From Talaromyces rugulosus (taxonomy: Eukaryota; Ascomycota; Eurotiomycetes; Eurotiales; Trichocomaceae): a stretch of 64,000 nucleotides of DNA. Position numbers and translations under genes: made by a program. The notes under the pieces were generated by a model. It had not been told where the DNA came from, did no database searches, and was given only the letters and a program-made list of their open reading frames with translations. The first letter of the stretch is position 1. Each line of letters begins with the position of its first letter. Of the stretch, positions 35,376 to 46,571 are shown piece after piece. Location: assembly GCF_013368755.1 (NCBI RefSeq), contig NC_049561.1:930001-994000 (forward strand). Reading direction: 5' to 3'.

Positions 35376-37045
35376 CTAGGATGTTCCAAAGAGAGTTTTC
35401 TTTGCCACTGCATAATCCTGGCCCTCTCCCCTCTTCTTAATTCTCAGTCTGCTATCCAACAAATTTCGAGACACCTCGCTCCAACTCCATTTCTCTTTCT
35501 CGTTTCCGTTTGGCTCGGTCAGGATCTCAACGTGACACAATTGCTTGTTTTCTTTGCGGATGATTCCGTCGATAATTACAGTCTCGATATCTCTGACACT
35601 AGAATGCAATAAGACCGCAGCCAGTGGATTTTCTTCCGCGGCGCAAACCATTGCTGGACTTTGCGTATCAAATACAATGATGTCAGCCAATTTGCCTTCC
35701 GCAATACTGCCAATTTGATTTTCCATGTTGACTGCTCGCGCGCCTTGAATGGTTCCAAGGTTGAAAGCCTCTTCAAGTTTGATCGTGAGTTCCCGTGGCT
35801 GCTTCCCCTCTTGCTGAAAGACCTTTCCGGCAACAGTCGCACGTGAATGTTGGAGGCAAATTCGGATCTGAGTTAGTAAGTCGCTAGAGTTGGTTGAATG
35901 ACAGTCGAGGCCAACGGAAGCGTGGGATCTTATGTCGTCACGGAAAGCAACAACGTCTCCTGGGCCGAATTGGAGCTCTGTTTCTGGAGTAGACGAAATG
36001 TAGACGTCGTTTTTGGCTAGGGTTCTAGCATCTTCTTCGGATATATTGTTTGCATGAGATACGATAATGTCTTTATCAAGTAGACCATAGTCGGAAAGCA
36101 TTTTGATGCTGTCTTTAATTTATCAATACACCAAATAATTGCCAAATATAGGAACAGGAGAAACATACTTGGCATGGCTGGTGAAGAGTAATGGGTTGTT
36201 AAAATCTTCAGCCCTAAATTTCGACATTTTGTCCAAATATCAGTGATAATATCTCTTGGCAATTTGAACATATCAAATGAAAAACCAAGAGTAACACGTC
36301 CGTTTCCAAACGGCTGTGATTTGGCTAGGGTCTCCAGTGTTGAATGCCACCACTCTGGGAAAATCTCTGTGTCCATTTCGAATTCCGACGTCCATTTTTT
36401 TAGTCGTGGCATTACTCCGTAGCAAAAAATTGTTCGTAAGCCGGAAGATGCGGTCGCACGCAGTGCTTCAGTGGCTAAATAAATGGTTAAAATTTGAGTA
36501 TACATTCTACATGTAAATTCCTTCCTGATAGTTGACGTACCATGTGCTGGGGAATATGTCAGATTGGCATGGTCCACAACAGTGGTAACCCCGCTATCGA
36601 TGCTCTCGATGCAGCCAGCCAGTTGGCCCCAGAACATGTCTTCGGGCTCGTAGTTGAACGATTGAAGCATTCCTAAAGACGGTGTCACTTAGTTGACTAT
36701 TCTTTTAAAAGAGAACGTCCACAATACCTGAAACCATATAGTCTACAAGCACCTCATCACCATGCCTGCCTTTAAGCTACACGATTGTTAGCTGATACTT
36801 TGTTTTATTGATTCGCGGTAACCTACCTGAGTCTGCCATAAGTGATGATGAGTATCGATGAACCCGGGCGAAATGATTTTTCCAGAACAATCCAGCATTC
36901 TGCCATTGAATTCGAGTTGCAAACCTTGGCCTATTTTGCTTATTTTGCTTCCTTGAATTAAAACATCATAGTTGTGGAGAAATTTGACTTTATTCCCCTC
37001 ATGGAAGAGGACCGTGCCGTTATAAAGGAGGATGGAGTCCGCCAT
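35376..37045 (-). CDS. Amidohydrolase (TrzN/AtzA/SsnA-like metal-dependent hydrolase)
   Basis: Five exons (37045-36827, 36776-36728, 36672-36541, 36474-36169, 36112-35376) splice to 481 codons, 480 aa. The N-terminal small beta domain (MADSILLYNGTVLFHEG) leads to the metal motif GFIDTHHHLWQTQ. Further metal and catalytic residues fit TTHYSS, IVSHANN and the aspartate in VGLDCHST. The C-terminus contains IGSIAEGKLADIIVFD, the usual closing beta domain of the chlorohydrolase/cytosine deaminase group. It should hydrolyse an amidine, amide or N-heterocycle in the cytosol; substrate unknown. The ATG at 37045 is preferred over an in-frame upstream ATG at 37165 because it begins the conserved domain. 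Confidence 0.9.
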
Positions 37046-37365
37046 TTTGAGATCGAGTTTTTGCTGAGAGAGTGGAAGGGAATTAGGTCGAGGAATTTGG
37101 TTTATATCAATGGTATTTATAACAAAGAAATAAATATAAATACAGGTGCATGAATTGCAAATCAATCATGCCGTGTTCAAATGTTGTTGGGCTTCGGACG
37201 GAATTAGGGCGCGATAAGTCCGATTCGCTCTCAAGTCCGTCGGATCTATACTTTCGGCCAGGGTTTGGGAAGCATCTCGTCAAGACTTACTGCTGATATG
37301 AAACAATATTATTATATATATATATATATTTCCCCCTGTATGGGAAAAACGTTGATCCCAAGTGG
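37046..37365. other. Intergenic with (TA)n microsatellite
   Basis: Promoter region of the amidohydrolase. It holds a TA dinucleotide run at about 37312-37328. The region abuts the left end of the composite transposon. Confidence 0.55.
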
Positions 37366-37430
37366 CAATACCGGAAAATGCAGGAACGCGGATACCGTTC
37401 AGCAACGTTGCGGCGACGTTGTGTGGGTTT
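37366..37430 (+). repeat. Left terminal inverted repeat of the outer element
   Basis: Pairs with 40229-40286. The 19-bp core is identical and the rest diverges by a few transitions. Confidence 0.7.
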
Positions 37431-37756
37431 TCAACGTATCAAGAAGACTACACAAGCATGACCGTTGCAAATGTCACTACGTATCCGATTTTCTAAGCGT
37501 AGTGACTTTTTGCGACTTATCGGCAATATAGTGACGTTGTAAAGTATGAAACGGTTGCAAACCGCTTGCAAGTTACAAACCACTTTCTACATTACAGAAT
37601 TTAATACGTCTATATTCCTTAATACATCTATATTTCTTGATACGTTACAAATTAATTATAATTCAAATAGAAGCCGCTTGTATTTTTGGTATACTAATTA
37701 CAAATAGAGAAGCCACAGCGAGGCCTGCACCAAGCCCTGCAGAACCAATATAACAG

Positions 37757-37950
37757 CGTACTCAGAAGGCTCTGCAGGGTGGCCTGCAGGCCTGCATGCA
37801 CCGATTTGACGCTCTGAAAAGCCTGCAAGCTGGTTAGTAAGGCTATATAAAGGGGGTGACAACGTACTAAAGAAGCTTGCAGGGTGGCCTACAGGCCTAC
37901 ACACACTGATTTGACCAAATTAGGAAGCCTGCAAGCTGGTTAGTGAGGCT
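37757..37950 (+). repeat. Two-copy tandem repeat, unit about 88 bp, period 106
   Basis: Copy A (37757-37844) and copy B (37863-37950) share GCAGGGTGGCCT, ACCGATTTGAC/CTGATTTGACC and GCCTGCAAGCTGGTTAGT in the same order. Differences are mostly C/T and G/A transitions. It is GC-richer than the AT-rich surroundings. A degenerate third copy may lie upstream at about 37700-37745. Confidence 0.75.
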
Positions 37951-37984
37951 TGGGGGGAGAGAAGGAGGGGGAGATAGGGGGTAA

Positions 37985-38007
37985 ATATATATATATATAT
38001 ATATATA
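37985..38007. repeat. (TA)n microsatellite
   Basis: Run of about eleven TA dinucleotides inside the outer element, left of the nested transposon. Confidence 0.85.
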
Positions 38008-38135
38008 CATCTGAGTGAGGTATTAATTTATATATTTACAAAGATCAGGATAAACGCGTCAACGCGTCTTATTTATTTTATAGATCTATCACTTTAAACA
38101 ATCGGTTTTTATTGGTTCTATATATGAATTATATA

Positions 38136-38180
38136 ACGTAATCCACACCCGAGCGGCCACCACAAGCGAGCGGCCACTTC
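38136..38180 (+). repeat. Left terminal inverted repeat of the Fot1-like element
   Basis: Exact inverted match to 39970-40014. Internally it contains two copies of GAGCGGCCAC, so each end has a small direct repeat that may be a transposase binding site. Confidence 0.9.
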
Positions 38181-38639
38181 GGCCCGGAAATACGCTCTAT
38201 ATGAATTTCAAATCTCAATTTCTAACCTAAAATAATAATTATATATGAAAAATTAATTACTGGTGCGATTAGGACATCTGGTTATTTTATGCCCTGTAAT
38301 GTCACACCTATTATAGCGAAATTAACGTCGTACAGGTGGTTAAGAGACTGGAAGCTTAGGCTCAGCTGGGGCAGCAGTAACAGTTTAAGATATCTTAACC
38401 CGACTTTGTATAAGTGCCTGAGCCTTTTCTCTAGTAATTCCTTACTTATAGGATATTTGCTTTCTAGACCGTCGATATTTTTGCTTCTCCTTCTCATATG
38501 CAGCCCGTAAATTATGATTTTCTTTTCGTATAAGTAGAAGATTATTTACAGTTATTTCATAAGCTTTTAACATCCGGATAATCGCTTTATTAATAACTTT
38601 AGATAGACTTCTTGTACGCTGGCTTATACGCCTTTTAAT

Positions 38640-39920
38640 CATAGTCAATTGACGCTTAAATTGATGTGGATTTTGAGGTGTTTATAAGCATGATGATTGG
38701 GTATTGCTTGATCGACTTAGAAGAGGTGTTGGAGTCTTTAATCAAATAGTAAGTTGCTGATATACTTAATCTAGATCAAATAGTACTAATCTAGATGCTC
38801 TGAAGCCATTCTGAATAGTGTCAGCTTTATATACCATTATATGCGCCTCTGGAAATATAGTAAGAAAGTTGATTTTGTTAATATGGTTGAATCCAAGCCT
38901 TATCCACTATTCAACAAGCCGTCTATATTGTTGTTTTAAAACTGTAAAATAGCTAACATCAAGAGGCTGTAAAAGATGTAAAGAATATGGTAGCATATAA
39001 ACTGGAATAATATTGTTCTTAGTATAGATTTGGTCAAATTCAGTAGTTAAATGACTTCTATGGCCATCAAGAATCAACATTCGATATCTTCCTATTATAC
39101 AGCTATTAATAAGAGGAATGAAGTGATTAATAAGCCAATTCATTCCAATCTTATCTGTGGTCTATCCATTGTCGCTAATATTGATTCTTTAATTATTTAG
39201 AAGAGTCTTAAACCAGCTTTTTTAAAAGTATTTTGTCGCTTTGAAAATCATGTACGAAGATAGAGCCTATCTAATAGAATTAACTGTCTTAATTACAGTC
39301 ATCCATTCTTGATTACTAGGTTGTAATAGATATGGTCGACTATATTAATTACTTTCTGTAATAACCTTTGCAGTTACATAAAGACCTATAGCAAAGCTAG
39401 TCTTATTAAAGTTGTAAATATCTTCTGGTAAGATACTATATTCTAATATAACCTCTTGTATACTGTTAAAATATTCTTGGATTATCTTTAGATCTTTATA
39501 TTTAGCACGCTCGTAGTTATATCTCTGGGAATATCGCGATTTGAGCTCTGAGCGACGTTGAACTAGGTTGTATATTTAATTCTCTTTAACTTGTTAATTT
39601 CTATATTAAGAAAGAAGATAATTAGCTATTTCTCGTATAAGAGTAGGCTAGGGAGGTAGTTCTCGTTTATCTAGATCTAATATCCATTTAATAAGCAATT
39701 CCTTTTTAAATTGGGATAATTTATATCTATTGGTATGTGTTTAAGATCTTTCTTGAGTACCATGTAATCTGCGCCGGAACGTTGTATGTGGAATATTATA
39801 AATCTTTGCCGCTTGTCTAATATTCGAGATATTTTGATTTTATAAATTGGATATAGCTAATAAGATTCGGCCTTCTTGATTGACTGAATTTCTTTGATTT
39901 TTATTGCGAATTGGTGGCAT
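38640..39920 (-). pseudogene. Fot1-like DDE transposase, inactivated
   Basis: Reading leftwards from 39919 the minus strand gives MPPIRNKNQRNSVNQEGRIL (helix-turn-helix start). Farther on is a DDE_1 core with MLILDGHRSHLTTEFDQIY and LPYSLHLLQPLDVSYFTVLKQ (39060-38913). At least eight in-frame TAA/TAG stops occur, many in positions where CAA, CAG or TGG would be expected, together with strong AT bias. This fits repeat-induced point mutation rather than simple drift. It cannot encode an active enzyme. Confidence 0.85.
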
Positions 39921-39969
39921 ATTGACGCGTTGAACTGTGTGGACTTGTAATGCGACGCGTTTTGGAAGG

Positions 39970-40014
39970 GAAGTGGCCGCTCGCTTGTGGTGGCCGCTCG
40001 GGTGTGGATTACGT
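39970..40014 (-). repeat. Right terminal inverted repeat of the Fot1-like element
   Basis: Exact inverted partner of 38136-38180, followed by the TA target dinucleotide. Confidence 0.9.
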
Positions 40015-40228
40015 TAGTTGCAAGATGATTACAAGGTTCAAAATATATCAAGATTTTGATACGTTGCAAATTCAGCAACGTTGCAAAAATTGGTAACATA
40101 TCGAAATTAGATACATTGTGGTTTTATGATACACAGGAAAACGCTAATATTGTTAATAAATTGGCAACGTATCAATAATTCAACGGTATTAATACCATTT
40201 TTTGGTTGTATGACTGTTACCAAGCCTG

Positions 40229-40286
40229 TCAACGTTGCCGCGACGTTGCTGAACGGTATCCCCATTCCCCCAAAAACCGGTATTGG
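40229..40286 (-). repeat. Right terminal inverted repeat of the outer element
   Basis: Contains the 19-bp core matching 37390-37408 in inverted orientation and the outer CCGGTATTG end. Confidence 0.7.
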
Positions 40287-42194
40287 GCTTTACGCCACAC
40301 ATAAATATACAAAAAAAAAAAAAAAAAAAACGTTGGTTACATAATGTCTCCCATCCGATTACACCTTGGCGTTAACACATTGTGGAAGATCTGACATTGT
40401 GTAGGATTGATCTTATTAATTGATATTTGCTTCTTTAACTTGACGAGAATGCCGGTTGTGATACTCGTCAACGTCTTCCTCGTCTCGACCTTCCACACGA
40501 TCGACATTCAATGAAGTCCTGCTACCCCCACTCGGTCGTGCCTTGTCTACGCCTCGATTTGGAGCAGTTTCAGATTCGCCGAGAGATTTTTGCGAGCGAA
40601 GGCTGGATGCAAGAGACTAGACACTTCGCGTGGTGTGAAGGACGCGATCGGTGGTGATGCTTCATACGAAGTACCACAGAGAGGGTAGGTTAGCGGCAAT
40701 AATGTTAAGGCCGCCTTCGAGGCACGAAAAAAAAGCAAAATCGTATTGCTTTCTGATAATATAGTGCAACATCAGCATCCAACAATAAGCAACATCGACT
40801 TGTTTATATATGTAATAAGACAAAGCGCGATAAAACAAGGTCAAACATCCTAAAATAGAATAAAATAAGAAGGATGAAGGTAAACTAAGACAGAAAAATA
40901 TAGACTGAGGTGGGACAAGGTTATTTATAGATCACAGCGTTTGTTTGCTTACCATGCTTCACGCACCTGCAAACGCATTGCCCACATTATTACTCTCCTT
41001 CTTCTCAAGCTTTAAGCTGGACATTCACCATTCTAGACACTTAGTGTCTATGCTATTGGACTACGAGATACTCAGTGTATGCCAATACAGGAGATAATGG
41101 CGACTTCTCCAAAGACCGTTTGCTTTACGCTACTATCCTTCGCCATCCACTTGTCTTTGACAATGAATCGCCAACAATCTTATCGTTCAGCGCTATTTGT
41201 CCTTGGCCCTCTAAACGATGGAGCCAAAGAGGTTCTAGCTAACCCATCTGACGATCACCTCATTTCGCGGCTTTCGCTGCCGGGCGAACAGGGCGCGACC
41301 TTGTGCTTAACATCGGCCATATCCGCTCGATGTCAAACCATAATAGCTAATAAGGAAAAGAAATAAAACGAAACACTCTACAAGCTCCAAAGAACTCCTT
41401 TTATGCCCTCCATCTCAAACTCTACAGATTAATAACTATTGGTGGATCATCCGCCTCAACAGTCAGGCAGACCAAACACGGCCACGGCGGTGGAATCGCA
41501 CAAGCGCGAACCTTATCTTTCTTGAAGGGTTTAGACAGATTTTCCCTGGGGCATCCGAATCATTTCCATAGACTAATACAAACTGTCGCAAGTGGATTTA
41601 GTAAACGATATTGAGACACTTTCGCGAGAACCAGCGCTGAGCGTGGCTCAAGTGACCTATATGGACCCAACCCATCACAGGAAGGCAAAATACAGACAGC
41701 TTCCCAAGTCTAGAGACTCTCATGTTTCATACCTTTACTATTGATCTAATCTTCTATAAATGCTTCTATCTGATACTCTAAGCACCATAAAAGTAGCGCG
41801 GTGCAAAGCTTTAAAACAGACTTCAAGATCAATATATCGGGAAAGGATTGGTTGAGACCAACAACAATAATACTACCTACTACTTCAAAAGGACTATCGT
41901 GAATCTCCTTTTGGCCCCCCGCTAGCATGCGGTCCATGCCACCTCCACCCCGCTTTTTGCTGGGTCATTGAGAAGAACACAATTATTTATTATATGAGCT
42001 CCCTTTGTTTTGTTTGTTTATTTTCTGGGTTTATTTCTCGAAGTACTACCTGGTTCGCGTTCTATCTGCCAGCCAAGGTGATAACCACAACGCAAAATCC
42101 AAACCGAAACAATTTCCCCATGTCGACCTAATATCTACGCAACACAGACACTTTTTCACATATTCCTCAGTCTTTCCTCCAAGTCTTTGCCAAG
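40287..42194. other. Gene-poor intergenic stretch
   Basis: About 1.9 kb. A pure A tract of about 20 nt lies at 40311-40330, just outside the outer transposon. Frames at 40547-40844, 41079-41366 and 41746-41937 have no recognisable domain. I call no gene. Confidence 0.5.
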
Positions 42195-43455
42195 ATGATT
42201 CTCAGTATTCCAGAGGAGTACCGCGACAAGCTAGAGGTTATTGAACCAACGGATCCCAGATCAGATGAACAAGTTCTCGCAAGCCTCTCAGAATACAAAG
42301 CAGTCATATCAGAGAAGAATGTATGGGCTTATTGGCATTCCGGATTGAGCAATATGCCTAAATGGAACCAGAGGAATGTCATCGACTGGGTTCGTATACT
42401 TGGCCCAGAATGGACTGTCCGTGTTTTAGACAATGTATCTGGATCAGTTAACCATGTCCTTCGGTTTATCCCGGAGAGTCTCATGCCCCCGGCTTTTGTA
42501 AACCAGACTATGGAGGGGCCGTTTGTGGGCCAGCATGGAGCCGATTTGACGCGCACAGCTTGTCTATATGAGCATGGCGGAGTATGGATGGATGTTGGGA
42601 GTTTTCTTGTTCGACATGTTGATCGTGTGTGTTGGAATGAGCTGGAAGATCCAAACTCGCCGTTTACGGTCGCCATGTTTATGCTCTGGGGGATTGTTCC
42701 TGGCAACTTTTTTCTAGCAGCTCGAAAGAACGACCCTTTGATTTACCAATGGTAGGATCGGGGTGGTTGATATCCACTCTCGTCACTAGGAAGAAGCTAA
42801 CAATTATGACAGGCATCGCCTCTTTTCCCACCTTTGGAGCGATAGAAAGGATATCAAAGGGATTATGTCTCACCCTCTCGTGGCGCCGATTATACCTGTA
42901 ACCTTCGAAAACATGACGGACAAGTTTGATTTGGACTGGATCGATTATGACGTTGCGCTGGATTACGGTATACAGATCACATGCCTTACTCGAATTTTCT
43001 GCCTGGAAGAGAATGCGGAAGGATTCTCTGGGGTTGAGCGTTGGCGAAACAACGTTTTGGCTTTGGACGCTGGAGAAGAGATTGCGCGTGCAGAGTGGCA
43101 ACGCAGCTTTGTGGGGTTTGGTCAGCTTGCTCTTGACATCGTGTCGCTCCCCTGCTCAGGACCAGACGCGGACTCAACATCAGAGAAGTATAAGGAAGCT
43201 GAGAAAATGATTTGGGACCTCCTCGCCAACTCAACTGTATGGAAAGTCTCGCATGCAAAGGGTTTGACACATACGCCACAACTGGGAGTTCTACTGGATA
43301 TGCCCGAAAACGAAGACAAAGATGCGGCTCCAAACACGTTTGGTGAGCTATTACGATATGGCACAAGGCATTTCCGCCAGAAGAGAGAACATGTGACAAG
43401 GTGGCATAAGCGAGAGCCAAGTATGACGTGGAAGAAGGATATTTTGGAGCCATAG
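42195..43455 (+). CDS. Glycosyltransferase, capsular polysaccharide synthesis family
   Basis: Exons 42195-42751 and 42813-43455 (61-nt intron) give 400 codons, 399 aa. WAYWHSGLSNMPKWNQRNV and DLTRTACLYEHGGVWMDVGS match the fungal branch of the capsule-synthesis/GT32-like family. In that family the second motif holds the DxD-type metal site, here D-V-G following WM. No signal peptide is obvious. The enzyme is expected to transfer a sugar to a glycan or small molecule; donor and acceptor unknown. Confidence 0.82.
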
Positions 43456-43701
43456 AATGGAGGAGTCAGAAGCTCAAAAAGGTTTCAGCAGAGGGTGTTA
43501 ACTGTAATGTTCTACAAACATGGCATGCCCCACGTTTTTTAGCTGGTAGCGACGTTCTCAAGTGCTATATATAGGAAGCCACCTATAGAGCACATTGAGG
43601 TTCTTTATGCATGTAGTTCTTCAAAAGCACATTGGAATTACTATTTCATTATAGTATGTGCAATATCTACCACGATACATATAAAATCTCTAAGCTAGCA
43701 A

Positions 43702-45882
43702 TCAAGTGCCCTCGCCCTCTTCGCTCTCCAATCCCAGCTCTGGCAACAACACAACAGACATCAAAGCTGCCACAGCGCAAACGGATTGGGCCACTGCACG
43801 ATTAGCCGTGACCATCTTTGTCTGCCAGGAGTAGCGACTCACCGTGCCCGTATTCTAAGCCCTGCACACACACTCCGACGACGGTGTCGCGAAGAGGTCC
43901 CTTCAGCTCACGAATGTAGTCAATGTTAGACAAAATGGCGTCAATTATCTGTATATCAATATAGTGTCAATATACTCCCAATCAGCCGTGAACATGAGTA
44001 TATACCTCTCTTCTTGACTCACAACCTTCTAGTTGCCGCTCTAAACCGTGTCGTAGACTGGTCTGAAATATGGCGTTCGTGGCAGCTATTCCAAGGACAG
44101 TGCCGATATTGGAGCTGAGATAATATCCAGATGAGGCGACTGCCATATCTGCCTTGACCACGCCGGACGTCAAAGCAATAAAGCCAGCTGCCTGAACCAG
44201 TCCGTTTCCGAGGCCACTAAGAGGTACATATTAATTTAGCATCTCTTGTTAGGCCTCTCATTTCCGGGATCATTTAGTTGAAAAGCCTACCCTGGTATTA
44301 TGTAGAGTGATTCCCACATATTGATACGGCCGGTCCAGCGAAAGGCCAGGAGCAGATAGCATGCGGAAGACAAGACGGTGGCTATGATGAGTAGCCATTT
44401 GTAGCGACCGAATCTAGCTTGTCAGAGCATGGAACTGACTTCAAAGTGGATATAGCAACATACCGTTTGATTGCAAATCCACCTGCAAGGCCTGCCACCG
44501 TAACGCCCGCAATGGCAGGAAACAAATGGGCTCCTGCAACCGACGCGGAGGCATTGTCAACCAACCGAAAAAAAAGCGGTACACTATACATCATCTATGA
44601 CGGGTGGTTATTGGAGAGACTCTTCTCGCAGTTTAATCATTGTAGACCAAGAATACTCACCCCTAGCTGAGCCGAAGTCTGGAAAAACGTTATGAGATAC
44701 GAGAACACGACAGTGCGCGAGCTCAGCAGTCGGATTGGAAATATGGGCTCCTTAGCCCAGCGTAATTCGATTACGACAAAGAGAGATGTTGCGACCGAGC
44801 TCACAATAAGACAGCCAAGCAGCCACTCAAGTCGTAAACCAGCCATCTCGAGTGGCAGCAGTAGTGAGACGATAGCCACCACCATGAAAAGGGATCCGGC
44901 CCAGTCAATGCGAGCAAATCGAGCAGAATTTGTTGATGATGATGGTGTTGCTAGTGTCCCTGTATCTTTGTCAATAAAATTGGACGGAATGAGGCGCGCT
45001 GTCAAAATTATGGCTATCAATGTCGGAGGACATTGGCCTAGAAACGACCATCTCCAGCCGACAGAGTCAGCCAAATATCCCCCAACTGGACCACCTAGCA
45101 TGCGAGCGACAGTGGCAATAACATTGACATAGCTTCTCCAGGGGGCAATGTCACGTCTAGGAACGAGATCTAGTGTTTTCAGCATATCTTCCATTCCACT
45201 ATAAATTAGGTGAGTCTACAGTGTGACTTACCTGTGATCAAAATAGACACCAGTGAGCCCATCCCTGCACCACCAATGCCTGATATGGCACGCCCGAGAA
45301 TGGCAGTGGGTAGTGATGGCGCAAGACCACTTATCATTTCAACCTAATGTGAGACATACGGCGATGCGAAATTGGGGTAGAGAGCCCAGCAAACGTACCA
45401 GATAAGACTGTTGGTCAGTCTTCCATCACATATCTTGTACGACAGAAAACTTACCATCCGAGTGAAAAGAAAGAATACGCCGTGATTAAGAGACTAGACC
45501 GACCAAAGATATCGCTTAGTTTTCCATACTACGACCGTTAGCAAGCCCTTGCGATCCTAGTCATATGAAGAGCACAAATGTACCAATGGTTGCGCAGCAC
45601 TCATGGCAAGGATATAGCTTGTCACTAGCCAACTGGCATCCTTAGGGCTACCCAGATCTGAGGCGATCTGGCTGTTTGTGGCCAGTACAAATGAGCCCTC
45701 AGCATTGGCGATGAAGACGCCTGAGAGTTGGGTAAGTTAGTGGGACCTCTGAACTTCCTACGAGTACGAAATGAAAAATAAGTACCAATAACAAGCACCC
45801 CGATTATGACCGAGACAGGCCGTCGCTGTGGCGCGTCGACCTCGACATCGTGGCCGAGCAACGGTGACTGTTCATCGGCCAT
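43702..45882 (-). CDS. MFS drug/basic amino-acid transporter, DHA2 type (14 TM)
   Basis: At least eight exons. The first gives MADEQSPLLGHDVEVDAPQR and SVIIGVLVI; the next continues GVFIANAEGSFVLATNSQIA. Motif-bearing segments are ARMLGGPVGGYLADSVGWRW (family signature region) and GLGNGLVQAAGFIALTSGVV. The last exon (from a 43854-area donor to 43702) reads SVCAVAALMSVVLLPEL and ends EGEGT. The N-terminal SPLLG stretch followed by acidic residues resembles vacuolar sorting signals of VBA-like transporters, so a vacuolar location is possible. The substrate is not deducible. Interior exon borders were not all checked. Divergent from the permease at 46572. Confidence 0.85.
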
Positions 45883-46571
45883 GGAGAGATGCAGTCAGTA
45901 CTCGTCACCAACAGAAATGACAATCAAACGTAAAACCAGAGCCAATCGAGTGACTCATTGGTCGGGCGATGGCTGTCCAATAGTGCGCTTGTTGCAATAT
46001 AAAATAGTGAAACGAGAGCTCAATATCCAGGGCTACATGTAAGCACCAGTCAGAGTACTACAAGCATATGTTCTTATGCCTGCGCTTAAATGCCCACAGC
46101 ACGTGGAGTAAGAAGAATTTTACCGCGCTACCATATTTAGTATTCCATGTTAAGTTTTGCTAAGAGCGTAAAACCCGTCTAAAACCTAGCTAGTGCCAGC
46201 ACGCAATACCGTACAACTGGCACGCTATATCCGGTTGTTCGTTTACTATCTCCCAGCCCAGAATCCCCGCACTATAAGGAAGTTTAGTGCCGTGCCACTG
46301 TATTGGTACTAGGTAGACCATAGTCAGATACTACTAGCCAGGCTGCGAGAGACTTAGTCTAGCCATGTTTTAGTTATTTTGCCTTCTCCACTGTAATCTA
46401 ATGATTACGCATGCTTGCGATTCGTAATGTTTTAAAAGGATGGATGGGCCTTAGGAGTGTACCAGTCGTATATGCCATGCCGGAGAAGTAAACAACCAGT
46501 CGCCTATTGAGACACCTGATCTAATGTTCGGAGTGGTTCACCGATATTGAACAACTGCTCACTGTCTTGCA
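45883..46571. promoter_or_regulatory. Divergent promoter region of two MFS genes
   Basis: About 690 bp between two divergent starts. No ORF of note; no clear TATA box. Confidence 0.45.

Larger units (their letters stand above)
38136..40014 (-). mobile_element. Fot1/pogo-like Tc1-mariner transposon, nested, degenerate
   Basis: Bounded by perfect 45-bp inverted repeats: 38136-38180 starts ACGTAATCCACACCCGAGCG, and 39970-40014 is its exact reverse complement. Both ends are flanked by a TA dinucleotide (38134-38135 and 40015-40016), the expected target duplication. Total 1879 bp, the usual size for Fot1-type elements. The minus strand carries a recognisable but stop-filled transposase. Confidence 0.9.
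37366..40286. mobile_element. Outer DNA transposon or MITE-like element, interrupted by a Fot1-like element
   Basis: Near-identical inverted termini: GGATACCGTTCAGCAACGT at 37390-37408 matches the reverse complement of 40244-40262, with further matching flanks (CAATACCGG at both outer ends, and a GCGGCGACGTTG-like inner part). Subterminal copies of GATACGTTGCAAA or GTTGCAA variants occur on both sides (37530-37660 and 40040-40180). Without the nested 1879-bp insert the element is about 1.04 kb and shows no coding capacity. The family is not identified; the exact ends and target duplication are uncertain. Confidence 0.65.

Noticed and set aside
37300..38010. Regularly spaced repeats considered as a CRISPR-like array
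   Set aside because: Only two 88-bp units plus TA microsatellites in a eukaryotic transposon; nothing resembles a repeat-spacer array.
41079..41366. 95-codon plus-strand ORF in the 40.3-42.2 kb gap
   Set aside because: No domain or splice-supported extension, and the start context is poor.
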